This document shows, piece after piece, positions 55,870-64,000 of a stretch of 64,000 nucleotides of DNA. The notes below the pieces were generated by a model, which ran no database searches, was not told where the DNA came from, and saw only the letters and a program-made list of their open reading frames with translations. How positions within the stretch are numbered: position 1 is the stretch's first letter; every line of letters begins with the position of its first letter. The DNA is from Sinomonas cyclohexanicum (lineage in GTDB: Bacteria > Actinomycetota > Actinomycetes > Actinomycetales > Micrococcaceae), in contig NZ_AP024525.1 in assembly GCF_020886775.1 (NCBI RefSeq), forward strand, positions 434,001-498,000, in the 5' to 3' direction. A program made the translations under genes and the position numbers.

Positions 55870-57189
55870 ATGAAGATCCAGACACTGCGCAAGGCCTCGG
55901 CAGCCCTCGTCGCCGGCGCACTCGCCGTCACCCTCGCAGCCTGCGGCTCGGCCGGACCCGCGGGCACCGCCGTGAGTGCGGACTCGGCCACGATGTGGGG
56001 GCTGACCGGCGGCAACGAGGCCGTCCTCAAGAAGTCGGTCGACTCGTGGAACAGCTCCCACGCGAGCGAGACCATCAAGCTCGACCTCTTCGCGAACGAC
56101 GCCTACAAGACCAAGGTCCGGACCGCCGTCGGCGCCGGACAGGGGCCCACGTTCATCTACGGTTGGGGCGGCGGCGTCCTCAAGTCCTACGTGGACGCCG
56201 GCCAGGTCGCTGACCTCTCCGACTTCCTGGCCCAGAACCCGGACGTCAAGGACCGCTACCTCCCGTCTGTGCTCCAGAACGGCGTGATCGACGGCAAGAC
56301 CTACGCGATCCCGAACAACAACGCCCAGCCCGTGGTGCTGTACTTCAACAAGGACCTCTTCGACAAGATCGGCGCCCAGCCGCCCAAGACCTGGGACGAG
56401 CTCATGGCGCTCGTCCCGAAGTTCAAGGCCGCGGGCATCGCGCCCTTCGCGCTGGGCGGCCAGTCGAAGTGGCCTGACCTCATGTGGCTCGAGTACCTCG
56501 TGGATCGGATCGGCGGCCCGCAGGTCTTCGCGGACATCGCCGCGAACAAGCCCAACGCGTGGTCCAACCCGGCCGTGACAGAGGCGCTCACCAAGATCCA
56601 GCAGCTCGTCGACGCTGGCGGATTCGTCAACGGCTTCTCCTCGATCGCCGCGGACAGCAACGCAGACCAGGCCCTCGTCTACACCGGCAAGGCCGCGATG
56701 ATCCTCCAGGGCGGCTGGATCTACCAGACCCTGAAGAAGAATGCCCCTGACGCCATCAAGAACGGCACGATCGGCTACACGACGTTCCCCACGGTAGCGG
56801 GGGGCAAGGGCGACCCGGCCGGCATCGTGGGCAACCCGTCCAACTTCTGGTCCATCTCCTCCAAGGCCACGGACGCCCAGAAGAAGGCCGCGCTCGACTA
56901 CATCAAGACCGGCATGTTCAACGACGAGAACACCCAGGGCCTCATCGACTCCGGCGCGGTCCCGGTGGTCAAGGGCATCGAGGGCAAGCTCGCCGCCTCA
57001 CCGGACAAGGACTTCCTGACGTTCGTCTACGGCATGGTCAAGAACGCTCCGAGCTTCACGCTCTCGTGGGACCAGGCGCTCAGCCCGGCCCAGGGCGACG
57101 CGATGCTCGCCAACCTCGACCAGATCTTCCTCAAGAAGATCACCCCCGATCAGTTCGCCAGCACGATGAACGCGACGATCGGCAAGTAG
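55870..57189 (+). CDS. ABC transporter sugar-binding lipoprotein
   Basis: 439-residue family 1 solute-binding protein: signal peptide with lipobox LAAC (ALAVTLAACGS), then SWNSSHASETIKLDLFANDA and the C-terminal hinge regions typical of sugar binders. ATG 55870 is the natural start for the signal peptide, although the GGAGG lies 14 nt away, and a 5-codon ORF (ATG 55857) overlaps it. Ligand unknown; the downstream oxidoreductases suggest a glucoside or disaccharide. Confidence 0.92.
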   Translation: MKIQTLRKASAALVAGALAVTLAACGSAGPAGTAVSADSATMWGLTGGNEAVLKKSVDSWNSSHASETIKLDLFANDAYKTKVRTAVGAGQGPTFIYGWGGGVLKSYVDAGQVADLSDFLAQNPDVKDRYLPSVLQNGVIDGKTYAIPNNNAQPVVLYFNKDLFDKIGAQPPKTWDELMALVPKFKAAGIAPFALGGQSKWPDLMWLEYLVDRIGGPQVFADIAANKPNAWSNPAVTEALTKIQQLVDAGGFVNGFSSIAADSNADQALVYTGKAAMILQGGWIYQTLKKNAPDAIKNGTIGYTTFPTVAGGKGDPAGIVGNPSNFWSISSKATDAQKKAALDYIKTGMFNDENTQGLIDSGAVPVVKGIEGKLAASPDKDFLTFVYGMVKNAPSFTLSWDQALSPAQGDAMLANLDQIFLKKITPDQFASTMNATIGK

Positions 57190-57191
57190 GC

Positions 57192-58094
57192 ATGGCTCTC
57201 ACCACCTCCGCCCTCCGACGGGCCCGCGAGGCGGGCCCGTCGGGGTGGCTTGCCGCTCCGGCGCTCTTCTTCTTCCTCGTCTTCGCGATCGTCCCGCTGC
57301 TCGGCGTCGTCGCACTGAGCTTCACACAGTGGGATGGGCTGGGGGAGATCACGTTCGACGGCGTCGCCTCCTGGGCGCGCACCCTCACCGATCCGGTGAC
57401 GGGCAACGCGCTGATCGTGACGGCGAAGATCATGGTCTTCTCGTACATTGTCCAGACCCCGATCAGCCTCCTGCTCGGCGTGTTCACGGCGGGCGGCCAG
57501 AAGTACCGGGCGGCCCTCGCGGTCCTGTACTTCCTGCCGCTCCTGCTCTCCTCGGCCGCGATCGCGATCGCGTTCAAGGCGCTCCTCGACCCGAACTTCG
57601 GCATGGGGCCGGGCCTCGGGATCCCCGCTCTCGCGCAGGACTGGCTCGGCAACTCCGACCTCGTGCTGTTCGTGGTCGTGTTCGTCATCGCATGGCAGTT
57701 CGTGCCGTTCCACACGCTCATCTACCAGGGCGGCGTGCGGCAGATCCCGGTCTCGCTCTACGAGGCCGCCCAGATCGACGGCGCCGGCCGGCTCCAGCAG
57801 TTCCTCAGCATCACGCTCCCGCAGCTGAAGTACACGATCATCACCTCCTCGACGCTCATGGCCGTCGGATCGCTCGCGTACTTCGACCTGATCTTCGTCC
57901 TCACGGCGGGCGGCCCCGGGTACTCGACCCGCCTCCTGCCCCTGCACATGTACCTGACCGGGTTCAAGGCCAACGACATGGGCGCCGCGAGCGCGCTCGG
58001 GGTGATCCTCGTCGTCATCGGCGTGGCCCTCGCGCTCATCCTGCAGCGCCTCGGCGGCAAGAACCGCAACGCCAGCCAATTGGAGGGCGCCTGA
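57192..58094 (+). CDS. ABC sugar transporter permease
   Basis: 300 residues, MalF-type permease with six membrane segments and the EAA loop SLYEAAQIDGAGRLQQFLSI. ATG 57192 lies two bases after the stop of the binding protein gene; its TGA overlaps the next ATG (TGATG). Confidence 0.92.
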   Translation: MALTTSALRRAREAGPSGWLAAPALFFFLVFAIVPLLGVVALSFTQWDGLGEITFDGVASWARTLTDPVTGNALIVTAKIMVFSYIVQTPISLLLGVFTAGGQKYRAALAVLYFLPLLLSSAAIAIAFKALLDPNFGMGPGLGIPALAQDWLGNSDLVLFVVVFVIAWQFVPFHTLIYQGGVRQIPVSLYEAAQIDGAGRLQQFLSITLPQLKYTIITSSTLMAVGSLAYFDLIFVLTAGGPGYSTRLLPLHMYLTGFKANDMGAASALGVILVVIGVALALILQRLGGKNRNASQLEGA

Positions 58095-58996
58095 TGGCTT
58101 CCATGACCCATGCACCCGTCGAGCGCGAGGCTCCCGTGCGCCGTCGTGCGCAGGACGCGCCGCGGCCGGGGCGCCGCGGCCGCACCCGGCCCAACGTCGT
58201 CGGCGCGCTCGGCGGCTGGCTGTGGCTCGCGATCATCATCCTGCCCATCTACTACGTCGTGATCACGAGCCTCAAGAACCAGGACGGGTTCTTCGCGACC
58301 AACCCGCTGGCGCCGCCGGCCAACCCGACGTTCGACAATTACGCGCTCGTGCTCGGGAGCGACTTCGCGCGGTACTTCGCGAACAGCGTCATTGTGACGG
58401 TCGGGAGCGTGGTGCCCACGCTGCTCGTCTCCTTCATGGCGGCGTACGCGATTGTCCGCGGCAGGGGCTGGTTCGTGAACTGGACCAACCGCCTGTTCCT
58501 CCTGGGCCTCGCGATCCCGCTGCACGCGACGATCATCCCCATCTACTGGATGATCACGCGGGCCCACATGTACGACACGCTGCTCGCGCTCATCCTGCCG
58601 TCGGTCGCGTTCGCGATCCCGATCTCCGTGCTGATCCTCTCCAACTTCCTCCGCGACGTCCCGAACGAGCTGTTCGAGTCGATGCGCCTTGACGGGGCCA
58701 GCGACTGGGCGATGATGTGGCGGCTCGCGCTGCCCCTCGTGCGGCCGGCGGTCGTGACCGTGGGCATCTACGACGCGCTCAACGTGTGGAACGGGTTCCT
58801 CTTCCCGCTCATCCTCACCCAGAGCCCCGAGACGCGGGTCCTGCCGTTGTCGCTGTGGACGTTCCAGGGCGAGTTCAGCGTCAACATCCCCGCCGTCCTC
58901 GCCTCCGTGGTGCTTGCCACGCTGCCGCTCCTCGTCGTGTACGTCGTGGCGCGGCGCCAGCTCGTGAGCGGCCTGACGGCAGGGTTCAGCAAGTGA
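58094..58996 (+). CDS. ABC sugar transporter permease
   Basis: 300 residues, MalG-type permease; EAA-like loop NELFESMRLDGASDWAMMWR. A long basic N-terminal tail (PVRRRAQDAPRPGRRGRTRP) contains a coding copy of the CGCCGTCGTGCGC motif. As in the first sugar cluster, no ATPase gene follows, so a shared one must serve this importer too. Confidence 0.92.
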   Translation: MASMTHAPVEREAPVRRRAQDAPRPGRRGRTRPNVVGALGGWLWLAIIILPIYYVVITSLKNQDGFFATNPLAPPANPTFDNYALVLGSDFARYFANSVIVTVGSVVPTLLVSFMAAYAIVRGRGWFVNWTNRLFLLGLAIPLHATIIPIYWMITRAHMYDTLLALILPSVAFAIPISVLILSNFLRDVPNELFESMRLDGASDWAMMWRLALPLVRPAVVTVGIYDALNVWNGFLFPLILTQSPETRVLPLSLWTFQGEFSVNIPAVLASVVLATLPLLVVYVVARRQLVSGLTAGFSK

Positions 58997-59007
58997 AAGG
59001 AATGGAC

Positions 59008-60189
59008 ATGACCGAGCCGAGGCCCCTGCGCGTGGGGATGGTGGGACACGCCTTCATGGGGGCTGCGCATTCGCAGGCGTGGCGGACCGCGCCGCGGTTC
59101 TTCGACCTGCCGCTGACTCCGGTGATGGCGGCGGTGGCCGGCCGGGACCCGGAGCGGGTCGCCACGGCCGCCGCCAAGCTCGGCTGGGAGTCCACGGAGA
59201 CGGAGTGGCGCAGGCTCATCGACCGGGACGACATCGACCTCATCGACATCTGCACGCCCGGGGACACGCACGCCGAGATCGCGATGGCCGCGCTCGAGGC
59301 CGGGAAGCACGTGCTCTGCGAGAAGCCGCTCGCGAACTCGGTCGCCGAGGCGGAGCGGATGACGGCGGTCGCGGATGCCGCCGCGGCGCGCGGCGTGTTC
59401 GCGATGTGCGGGTTCTCCTACCGCCGCACCCCCGCGCTGTCCCTGGCCCAGCGGCTGGTCGCCGCCGGCGAGCTGGGCCGGGTGCGGCATGTGCGCGCCC
59501 AGTACCTCCAGGACTGGCTCACGGACGAGGACGCGCCGCTCACCTGGCGGCTCGACAGGACGAAGTCCGGATCCGGCTCCCTCGGTGACATCGGGGCGCA
59601 CATCATCGACGCTGCCCAGTGGATCAGCGGCCAGAACATCACGGGGGTCTCCGCCCTGACCGAGACCTTCGTGACGGAGCGGCCCATCGCCGGGGACTTC
59701 GTGGGGCTGGGCGGCCGGGGCGGTGCCGACGCCGAGCGCGGCCACGTGACGGTCGACGACGCCGCGGCGTTCACCGCCCGGCTCGACGGCGGCGCGATCG
59801 GCGTGTTCGAGGCGACCCGGTTCGCGCTGGGCCGGAAGAACGCGATGCGCCTCGAGCTCAACGGCACGGAGGGCGCCCTCGCGTTCGACTTCGAGGACAT
59901 GAACTCGCTGTGGGTCTACGACAGGGCCCAGGAGCCCAACGCGGGCTTCCGCCGGATCCAGGTGACCGAGCCCGACCACCCGTACACGGGCCACTGGTGG
60001 CCGGTGGGGCACGGGCTCGGGTACGAGCACGGCTTCACCCACCAGGTCGTGGACCTCGTGGAGGCGATTGCGGCAGGGAAGCAGCCCGCGCCGTCGTTCG
60101 CCGACGCCCTCCAGGTCCAGCGAGTCCTCGCGGCCGTCGAGACCAGCGCCGCGGACGAGAGCCGCTGGACCAAGGTCGGGGGTGCCTGA
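59008..60189 (+). CDS. Gfo/Idh/MocA-family oxidoreductase
   Basis: 393 residues. NAD(P)-binding Rossmann start LRVGMVGHAFMGAAHSQAW, the family motif CEKPLANS (catalytic Lys), and GDIGAHIIDAAQW with the substrate-binding Asp and His. ATG 59008 is preferred because AAAGGA lies 6 nt before it. Relatives oxidise sugars or inositols, often at C3. Its closest type is the ThuB/IolG-like group found with ThuA. Confidence 0.9.
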   Translation: MTEPRPLRVGMVGHAFMGAAHSQAWRTAPRFFDLPLTPVMAAVAGRDPERVATAAAKLGWESTETEWRRLIDRDDIDLIDICTPGDTHAEIAMAALEAGKHVLCEKPLANSVAEAERMTAVADAAAARGVFAMCGFSYRRTPALSLAQRLVAAGELGRVRHVRAQYLQDWLTDEDAPLTWRLDRTKSGSGSLGDIGAHIIDAAQWISGQNITGVSALTETFVTERPIAGDFVGLGGRGGADAERGHVTVDDAAAFTARLDGGAIGVFEATRFALGRKNAMRLELNGTEGALAFDFEDMNSLWVYDRAQEPNAGFRRIQVTEPDHPYTGHWWPVGHGLGYEHGFTHQVVDLVEAIAAGKQPAPSFADALQVQRVLAAVETSAADESRWTKVGGA

Positions 60190-60295
60190 TGGCACGGCGA
60201 CCACCTCGACCCGGTCCGGGCCGCGCACGCTCGAGGCGATCGGCCGCGGCCTTCGACGCGGCCTTCAGCACCCGCTGACCAACCAGAGGAAACCC

Positions 60296-60994
60296 ATGAC
60301 ACACACCAAGAACGCGCTCGTGGTGCGCGGCGGCTGGGACGGGCACCAGCCCATCCAGGCCACCGACCTGTTCATCCCGCACCTGTTGGCCAACGGCTAC
60401 GAGGTCAGGATCGAAGAATCCCCGAAGATCTACGCCGATGCCGAATACATGGCCACGGTGGACCTCGTGATGCAGTGCATGACCATGTCCACGATCGAGA
60501 AGGATGAGTTCGAGGGCCTCCGGGCCGCTGTCGAGAACGGCACTGGGCTGGCCGGGTGGCACGGCGGCATCGCCGACTCGTACCGCAACACGTCCGACTA
60601 CCTGCACCTCATCGGCGGCCAGTTCGCGTGCCACCCGGGCAAGCACCCCGACGAGCGGACCGGCGAGCAGTCGGACAACTATGTCCCCTACACCGTGAAC
60701 ATGCTTCCGGCCGCCGCCGAGCACCCGATCACGCGCGGAATCGCGGACTTCGATCTCGTGACCGAGCAGTACTGGGTCCTCGCCGACGACTACATCGATG
60801 TCCTCGCCACGACCACCCAGAAGGTCCGGCCATGGGACCCGTGGCACCGCGAGGTCACCTCCCCGGCGATCTGGACACGCGAGTGGGGCAAGGGCCGCGT
60901 CTTCGTGTCCACGCCCGGCCACCGGGTGGAAATCCTCGAGGACGCCAACGTCCGCACCATCATCGAAAGGGGCCTGCTGTGGGCAAGCCGGTAG
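60296..60994 (+). CDS. ThuA-like domain protein (trehalose-utilisation family)
   Basis: 232-residue ThuA-like protein of the class I glutamine amidotransferase fold: ALVVRGGWDGHQPIQATDLF, LAGWHGGIADSYRNTSDYLH and SPAIWTREWGKGRVFVSTPG. ThuA with a Gfo/Idh/MocA partner is associated with use of disaccharides through 3-keto-glycosides. Here it lies between two such oxidoreductases. ATG 60296 has AGAGGAAA upstream. Confidence 0.87.
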   Translation: MTHTKNALVVRGGWDGHQPIQATDLFIPHLLANGYEVRIEESPKIYADAEYMATVDLVMQCMTMSTIEKDEFEGLRAAVENGTGLAGWHGGIADSYRNTSDYLHLIGGQFACHPGKHPDERTGEQSDNYVPYTVNMLPAAAEHPITRGIADFDLVTEQYWVLADDYIDVLATTTQKVRPWDPWHREVTSPAIWTREWGKGRVFVSTPGHRVEILEDANVRTIIERGLLWASR

Positions 60995-62121
60995 GCAATC
61001 CTCTGCGCATCGGAATCATCGGATGCGGGAAGATCGTGGGCCAGTACCTGGACAGCTTCCGGCGGCTCGGCGACATGCGGCTCGTCGCGGTCGCGGACCT
61101 GGACGCGGCCCGGGCCGCGCAGGTCGCCGCGGAGTACGGGGAGGGGGTGCGTGCCGTCGGCGTCGGGGAGCTCCTCGCCGCCGAGGACGTGGACCTCGTC
61201 CTGAACCTCACGATCCCGGCCGCCCACGCCGAGGTCGCGCTCGCCGCGATCGCCGCGGGCAAGCACGTCTACGGCGAGAAGCCGCTCGCCGCGACCACGC
61301 GGGAGGCGCGGACGGTGCTCGACGCCGCGCGGGCGGCGGGTGTCGTCGTCGGCTGCGCACCGGACACGGTGCTCGGCACGGGCATACAGACCGCCCGGAA
61401 GGCGATCGACGACGGCCTCATCGGCGCTCCCGTCGCCGCGACGGCGACCATGGTCACCCCCGGGCACGAGCGCTGGCACCCGAACCCGGACTTCTACTAC
61501 GTGCCCGGCGGCGGCCCGCTGCTGGACATGGGACCGTACTACGTCACGGCGCTCGTGACGCTCCTCGGCCCCGTTGTCTCGGTCACCGGGGCCGCGAGCC
61601 ACACGCGGTCCGAGCGGGTCATCGGCTCCGGCCCCCGGGCGGGGGAACGCATCCCCGTCACGACCGACACGCACGTGACGGGCGTCCTGACGCACGAGTC
61701 CGGCGCCCTCTCGACCCTCGTCATGAGCTTCGACGCCGTCGCGACGCACTCGGCCAACATCGAGGTCCACGGATCCCTCGGGACGCTCGCAGTGCCGGAC
61801 CCGAACCACTTCGACGGAGACACGCGCGTGCACCGGCTGGGCGGCCATCGGTGGGAGACGCTCCCGGTCTCGGCTGGCTACGTGGACTCGGGGCGGGGCT
61901 ACGGGATCGCCGACCTCGCCGCGACCCTCGAGACGGAGGGACCGGCAGCCGAGCCGCGCGCCGGGGGGACCCTCGCGTTCCACGTGCTGGACGTCATGGA
62001 ATCGCTGCTCGAGTCCGCGCACGGCGGCCGTGCTGTGGCGGTGGGCAGCCGCGCGGAGCGGCCGAGCGCCGTCGTGCTCGAGGACCTCGCGGGCGCTCGC
62101 GAGGGTTCCCTCTCCGCATGA
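60979..62121 (+). CDS. Gfo/Idh/MocA-family oxidoreductase
   Basis: 380 residues. Rossmann motif IGIIGCGKIVGQYL, lysine motif GEKPLAATT, and GGPLLDMGPYYVTALVTLLG. GTG 60979 (AAAGGGG upstream) lies 16 bp inside thuA, so they are coupled. It differs clearly from the first oxidoreductase of this operon, so two successive or opposite oxidation steps are likely. Confidence 0.9.
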   Translation: MGKPVGNPLRIGIIGCGKIVGQYLDSFRRLGDMRLVAVADLDAARAAQVAAEYGEGVRAVGVGELLAAEDVDLVLNLTIPAAHAEVALAAIAAGKHVYGEKPLAATTREARTVLDAARAAGVVVGCAPDTVLGTGIQTARKAIDDGLIGAPVAATATMVTPGHERWHPNPDFYYVPGGGPLLDMGPYYVTALVTLLGPVVSVTGAASHTRSERVIGSGPRAGERIPVTTDTHVTGVLTHESGALSTLVMSFDAVATHSANIEVHGSLGTLAVPDPNHFDGDTRVHRLGGHRWETLPVSAGYVDSGRGYGIADLAATLETEGPAAEPRAGGTLAFHVLDVMESLLESAHGGRAVAVGSRAERPSAVVLEDLAGAREGSLSA

Positions 62122-63053
62122 GCCATCGAGGCGCGGTGCTCCGCGCGGGCGGGTACGCCGCCGTCGTGACCCCCACGGCGGCGGCGCTCGCGGCGCTGAC
62201 GTTCGGCGGCCGCGATCTCGTGGTCCCGTTCGACCCCGAGGGCCCGATCCCCGACTTCCGCGGCATCGTCGCCGCTCCCTGGCCCAATCGCCTCGCCGAC
62301 GGGCGCTACACGGCCGGCGGACGCGGGCTCGAGGTGCCGGTCAACGAGCCCGAGCGCGGCTGTGCGCTCCACGGGCTCGCGTTCTCGCGGCAGTGGGAGC
62401 TCGTGGCCCACGACGGCGCATCGGCCGCCTTCGCCCTCGACCTCGCCCCGAACGCGGGGTATCCGTTCCGGGTCCGGCTCGAGGCGCGGTACGCGGTGCG
62501 GGCCGAGGGCCTCTGGGACCCCGACGATCCCGGCGGGCTCGACTGGTCCGTGCGCGCGGTCAACGTGGGCGAGGGGATCGCGCCCTACGGGGTGTGCCCG
62601 CATCCCTACCTCGTCGCCGGGCCGTCGCCGCTGGACTCGTGGGAGCTCGAGCTGCCGGCGGAGGAGTTCCTCGAGGTCACCCCGGAACGGCTCCTGCCCG
62701 TCGGTGTGCGGGCGGTGGCGGGGCGCCCCTTCGACTTCACGGTTGCGCGTCCGATCGGTCCGACGGAGATCGACCATGCGTTCACGGGCGTCCGCTTCGA
62801 CGCCGCTGGCACCGCCAGGGTCACGGTCCGTGATCCTGGCGGTGCCGGCGTTGTGATGCAGTGGGACGCTGCGTGTCCCTGGGTCCAGGTCCACACGGCG
62901 GACAGGCCGGCCCCCGCGCCCAACCGGCTCGGCCTCGCCGTCGAGCCCATGACGTGCCCGCCCAACGCGTTCGCGAGCGGCATCGACGTCGTCTGGCTCG
63001 GACCCGGCCATGAGCACGAGGCCCGCTGGCGCATCCACGCCCTTGAGGCATGA
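62118..63053 (+). CDS. Aldose 1-epimerase family protein
   Basis: 311 residues of the galactose mutarotase fold: IVAAPWPNRLADGRYT, ALHGLAFSRQWEL (His), PYGVCPHPYLVAG (catalytic-type His) and LAVEPMTCPPNAF (Glu). Interconverts anomers of a sugar, perhaps the one freed by this pathway. ATG 62118 overlaps the preceding stop. Last gene of the operon. Confidence 0.9.
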   Translation: MSHRGAVLRAGGYAAVVTPTAAALAALTFGGRDLVVPFDPEGPIPDFRGIVAAPWPNRLADGRYTAGGRGLEVPVNEPERGCALHGLAFSRQWELVAHDGASAAFALDLAPNAGYPFRVRLEARYAVRAEGLWDPDDPGGLDWSVRAVNVGEGIAPYGVCPHPYLVAGPSPLDSWELELPAEEFLEVTPERLLPVGVRAVAGRPFDFTVARPIGPTEIDHAFTGVRFDAAGTARVTVRDPGGAGVVMQWDAACPWVQVHTADRPAPAPNRLGLAVEPMTCPPNAFASGIDVVWLGPGHEHEARWRIHALEA

Positions 63054-63081
63054 CCTCGGGGACGCATGACGCGCCCGCGAC

Positions 63082-64000
63082 TCAGTGGGCCGGCACCGCC
63101 ACGTCGAGGGCGTGCTTCTCGGCTTCGGTGGGGACGAATCCTGAGCTGAGCTCGGCCTGCAGGACGTCAGTGTCCAGGGCCTTCTCCCAGCGCGCCACGG
63201 CGATGCACGAGACGATGTTGCAGACCGTGCTGGTGAGGGCGCGCGCTTCGCTCATGAACCGGTCGATGCCGACGATCAGGGCCACCCCCGCGACCGGGAG
63301 CGTGGGCATGACGGTGAGGGTGGCGACGAGGGCGACGAAGCCGCTGCCGCTGACCCCGGCCGCGCCCTTGGAGGTCAGCAGCATCATGCCGAGCATGAGG
63401 AGGATCTGGCCCCAGCTGAGGTGGATGTCGCAGGCCTGGGCGATGAACATCGAGGCGAGGGTGAGGTAGATGGCGGTGCCGGTGAGGTTGAAGGAGTATC
63501 CGGTCGGGACGACGAGTCCTACGATGCCGCGTTCGCAGCCGATCCGCTCGAGCTTGGAGAGCAGGCGGGGCAGCACAGGCTCGCTCGAGGAGGTGGCGAG
63601 GACGATGAAGAACTCGTCCTTGAAGTAGCGCAGGAGGTGCCAGAGGCTGAAGCCGGTGATCTTGGCGAGGATGCCGAGGCCGATGAAGACGAAGGCGATG
63701 CAGGCTGCGTAAAAGGCGAGGATGAGCATTCCGAGGTTGCCGATGGAGTGGGCGCCATACTTGCCGACGGTGTACGCCATCGCCCCGAACGCGCCGATCG
63801 GGGCGACCTTCATGATGTAGCCGAAGACGACGAACAGCAGCTTGTTGAAGCTGTTGACGACCTCGAGGGCGAGCTTGCCGGGAGCCCCCAGCCTGGTGAA
63901 CGCGAACCCGCACAGGAGGGCGACCAGGAGGACGGGCAGGACCTCGCCGTTGGCGAAGGCGCCCACGAGGGTGGAGGGGATGATGTTCAGCAGGAAGTCC
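63082..64000 (-). CDS. dctA: C4-dicarboxylate:Na+/H+ symporter (DctA/DAACS family), cut by window edge
   Basis: The C-terminal 305 residues are in the window. Signature segments: APIGAFGAMAYTVGKYG, FFIVLATSSSEPVLPRLL (Ser-rich hairpin), GLVVPTGYSFNLTGTAIYLT and LLTSKGAAGVSGSGFVALVA (second hairpin), all of the glutamate/dicarboxylate carrier family. Imports succinate, malate, fumarate or similar. The start lies beyond 64000. Convergent with the epimerase gene across 28 bp. Confidence 0.93.
   Translation of the reverse strand, partial: DFLLNIIPSTLVGAFANGEVLPVLLVALLCGFAFTRLGAPGKLALEVVNSFNKLLFVVFGYIMKVAPIGAFGAMAYTVGKYGAHSIGNLGMLILAFYAACIAFVFIGLGILAKITGFSLWHLLRYFKDEFFIVLATSSSEPVLPRLLSKLERIGCERGIVGLVVPTGYSFNLTGTAIYLTLASMFIAQACDIHLSWGQILLMLGMMLLTSKGAAGVSGSGFVALVATLTVMPTLPVAGVALIVGIDRFMSEARALTSTVCNIVSCIAVARWEKALDTDVLQAELSSGFVPTEAEKHALDVAVPAH

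Noticed and set aside
55857-55874. Five-codon ORF (ATG 55857) overlapping the start of the second sugar-binding protein
   Set aside because: GGAGG abuts the ATG without spacing, so translation is unlikely; mentioned only because the main start has a long spacer.
60188-60278. 29-codon ORF between the first Gfo/Idh/MocA gene and thuA
   Set aside because: ATG overlaps the preceding stop, but the product is almost only Arg, Pro, Ala and Ser with no family resemblance; more likely spacer.

Overview
The window is high-GC DNA (roughly 70 %) with many GTG starts, GTGA/TGATG stop-start overlaps and actinobacterial gene families (DUF222-HNH, DUF3151, Stealth, sedolisin). It looks like the chromosome of a soil actinobacterium of the Micrococcaceae type (Arthrobacter/Sinomonas-like); that placement is inference from gene content. 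No rRNA, tRNA, CRISPR array, transposase or integrase was seen, and no gene-free stretch exceeds about 300 bp.

Region 1 (1-12.6 kb) is a glucuronide/glucuronate regulon: a LacI regulator (cut by the window edge), a sugar ABC importer without its ATPase, a TIM-barrel isomerase, uronate isomerase (uxaC), fructuronate reductase (uxuB), enolase-superfamily mannonate dehydratase (manD), gluconokinase, beta-glucuronidase (uidA) and a GPH-type glycoside permease. Three nearly identical three-part operators precede the ABC operon, manD and uidA. Region 2 (12.7-27.7 kb) is mixed: cAMP-type phosphodiesterase, Stealth sugar phosphotransferase, a frameshifted lhgO, an alpha/beta hydrolase with an in-frame stop, pyrE, a Tat-type hydrolase, an SDR, a HAD phosphatase, a molybdate operon with a HTH-TOBE regulator, mltG and a SpoU methyltransferase.

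Region 3 (27.8-40 kb) is the most accessory-looking part: a 997-residue protein with a HELVEA metalloprotease-like motif, an FMN alpha-hydroxyacid oxidase, and a complete six-gene soluble diiron monooxygenase operon (tmoABCDEF/isoABCDEF type) preceded by an unrecognised 66-codon ORF. Divergent from it is a large ATPase-LuxR regulator whose control region (palindrome, ribosome binding site and start codon) is present twice in tandem. Region 4 (40-46.9 kb) has terC with a possible manganese riboswitch, a secreted sedolisin, a DUF222-HNH protein, and fba with a DUF3151 gene.

Region 5 (47-53.7 kb) is full of single-base lesions: a ferredoxin reductase, an alpha/alpha-toroid protein, a DUF5058-like membrane protein and an Lrp-type regulator all need indels to read through. 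This may be real decay or assembly error. The DUF5058-like gene, a second membrane protein and an M20 amidohydrolase form one unit. Region 6 (53.8-64 kb) is a second sugar cluster: LacI with two palindromic operators, an ABC importer again without ATPase, two Gfo/Idh/MocA oxidoreductases, a ThuA-like protein and an aldose epimerase, which suggests keto-glycoside metabolism. It ends with a DctA-type transporter running off the edge.

Most convergent gene pairs are separated by long GC-rich hairpins, several built from one shared 13-mer (GCGCACGACGGCG). A second short repeat family (GTCACCTCCTGAAGG and relatives) also sits after stop codons.
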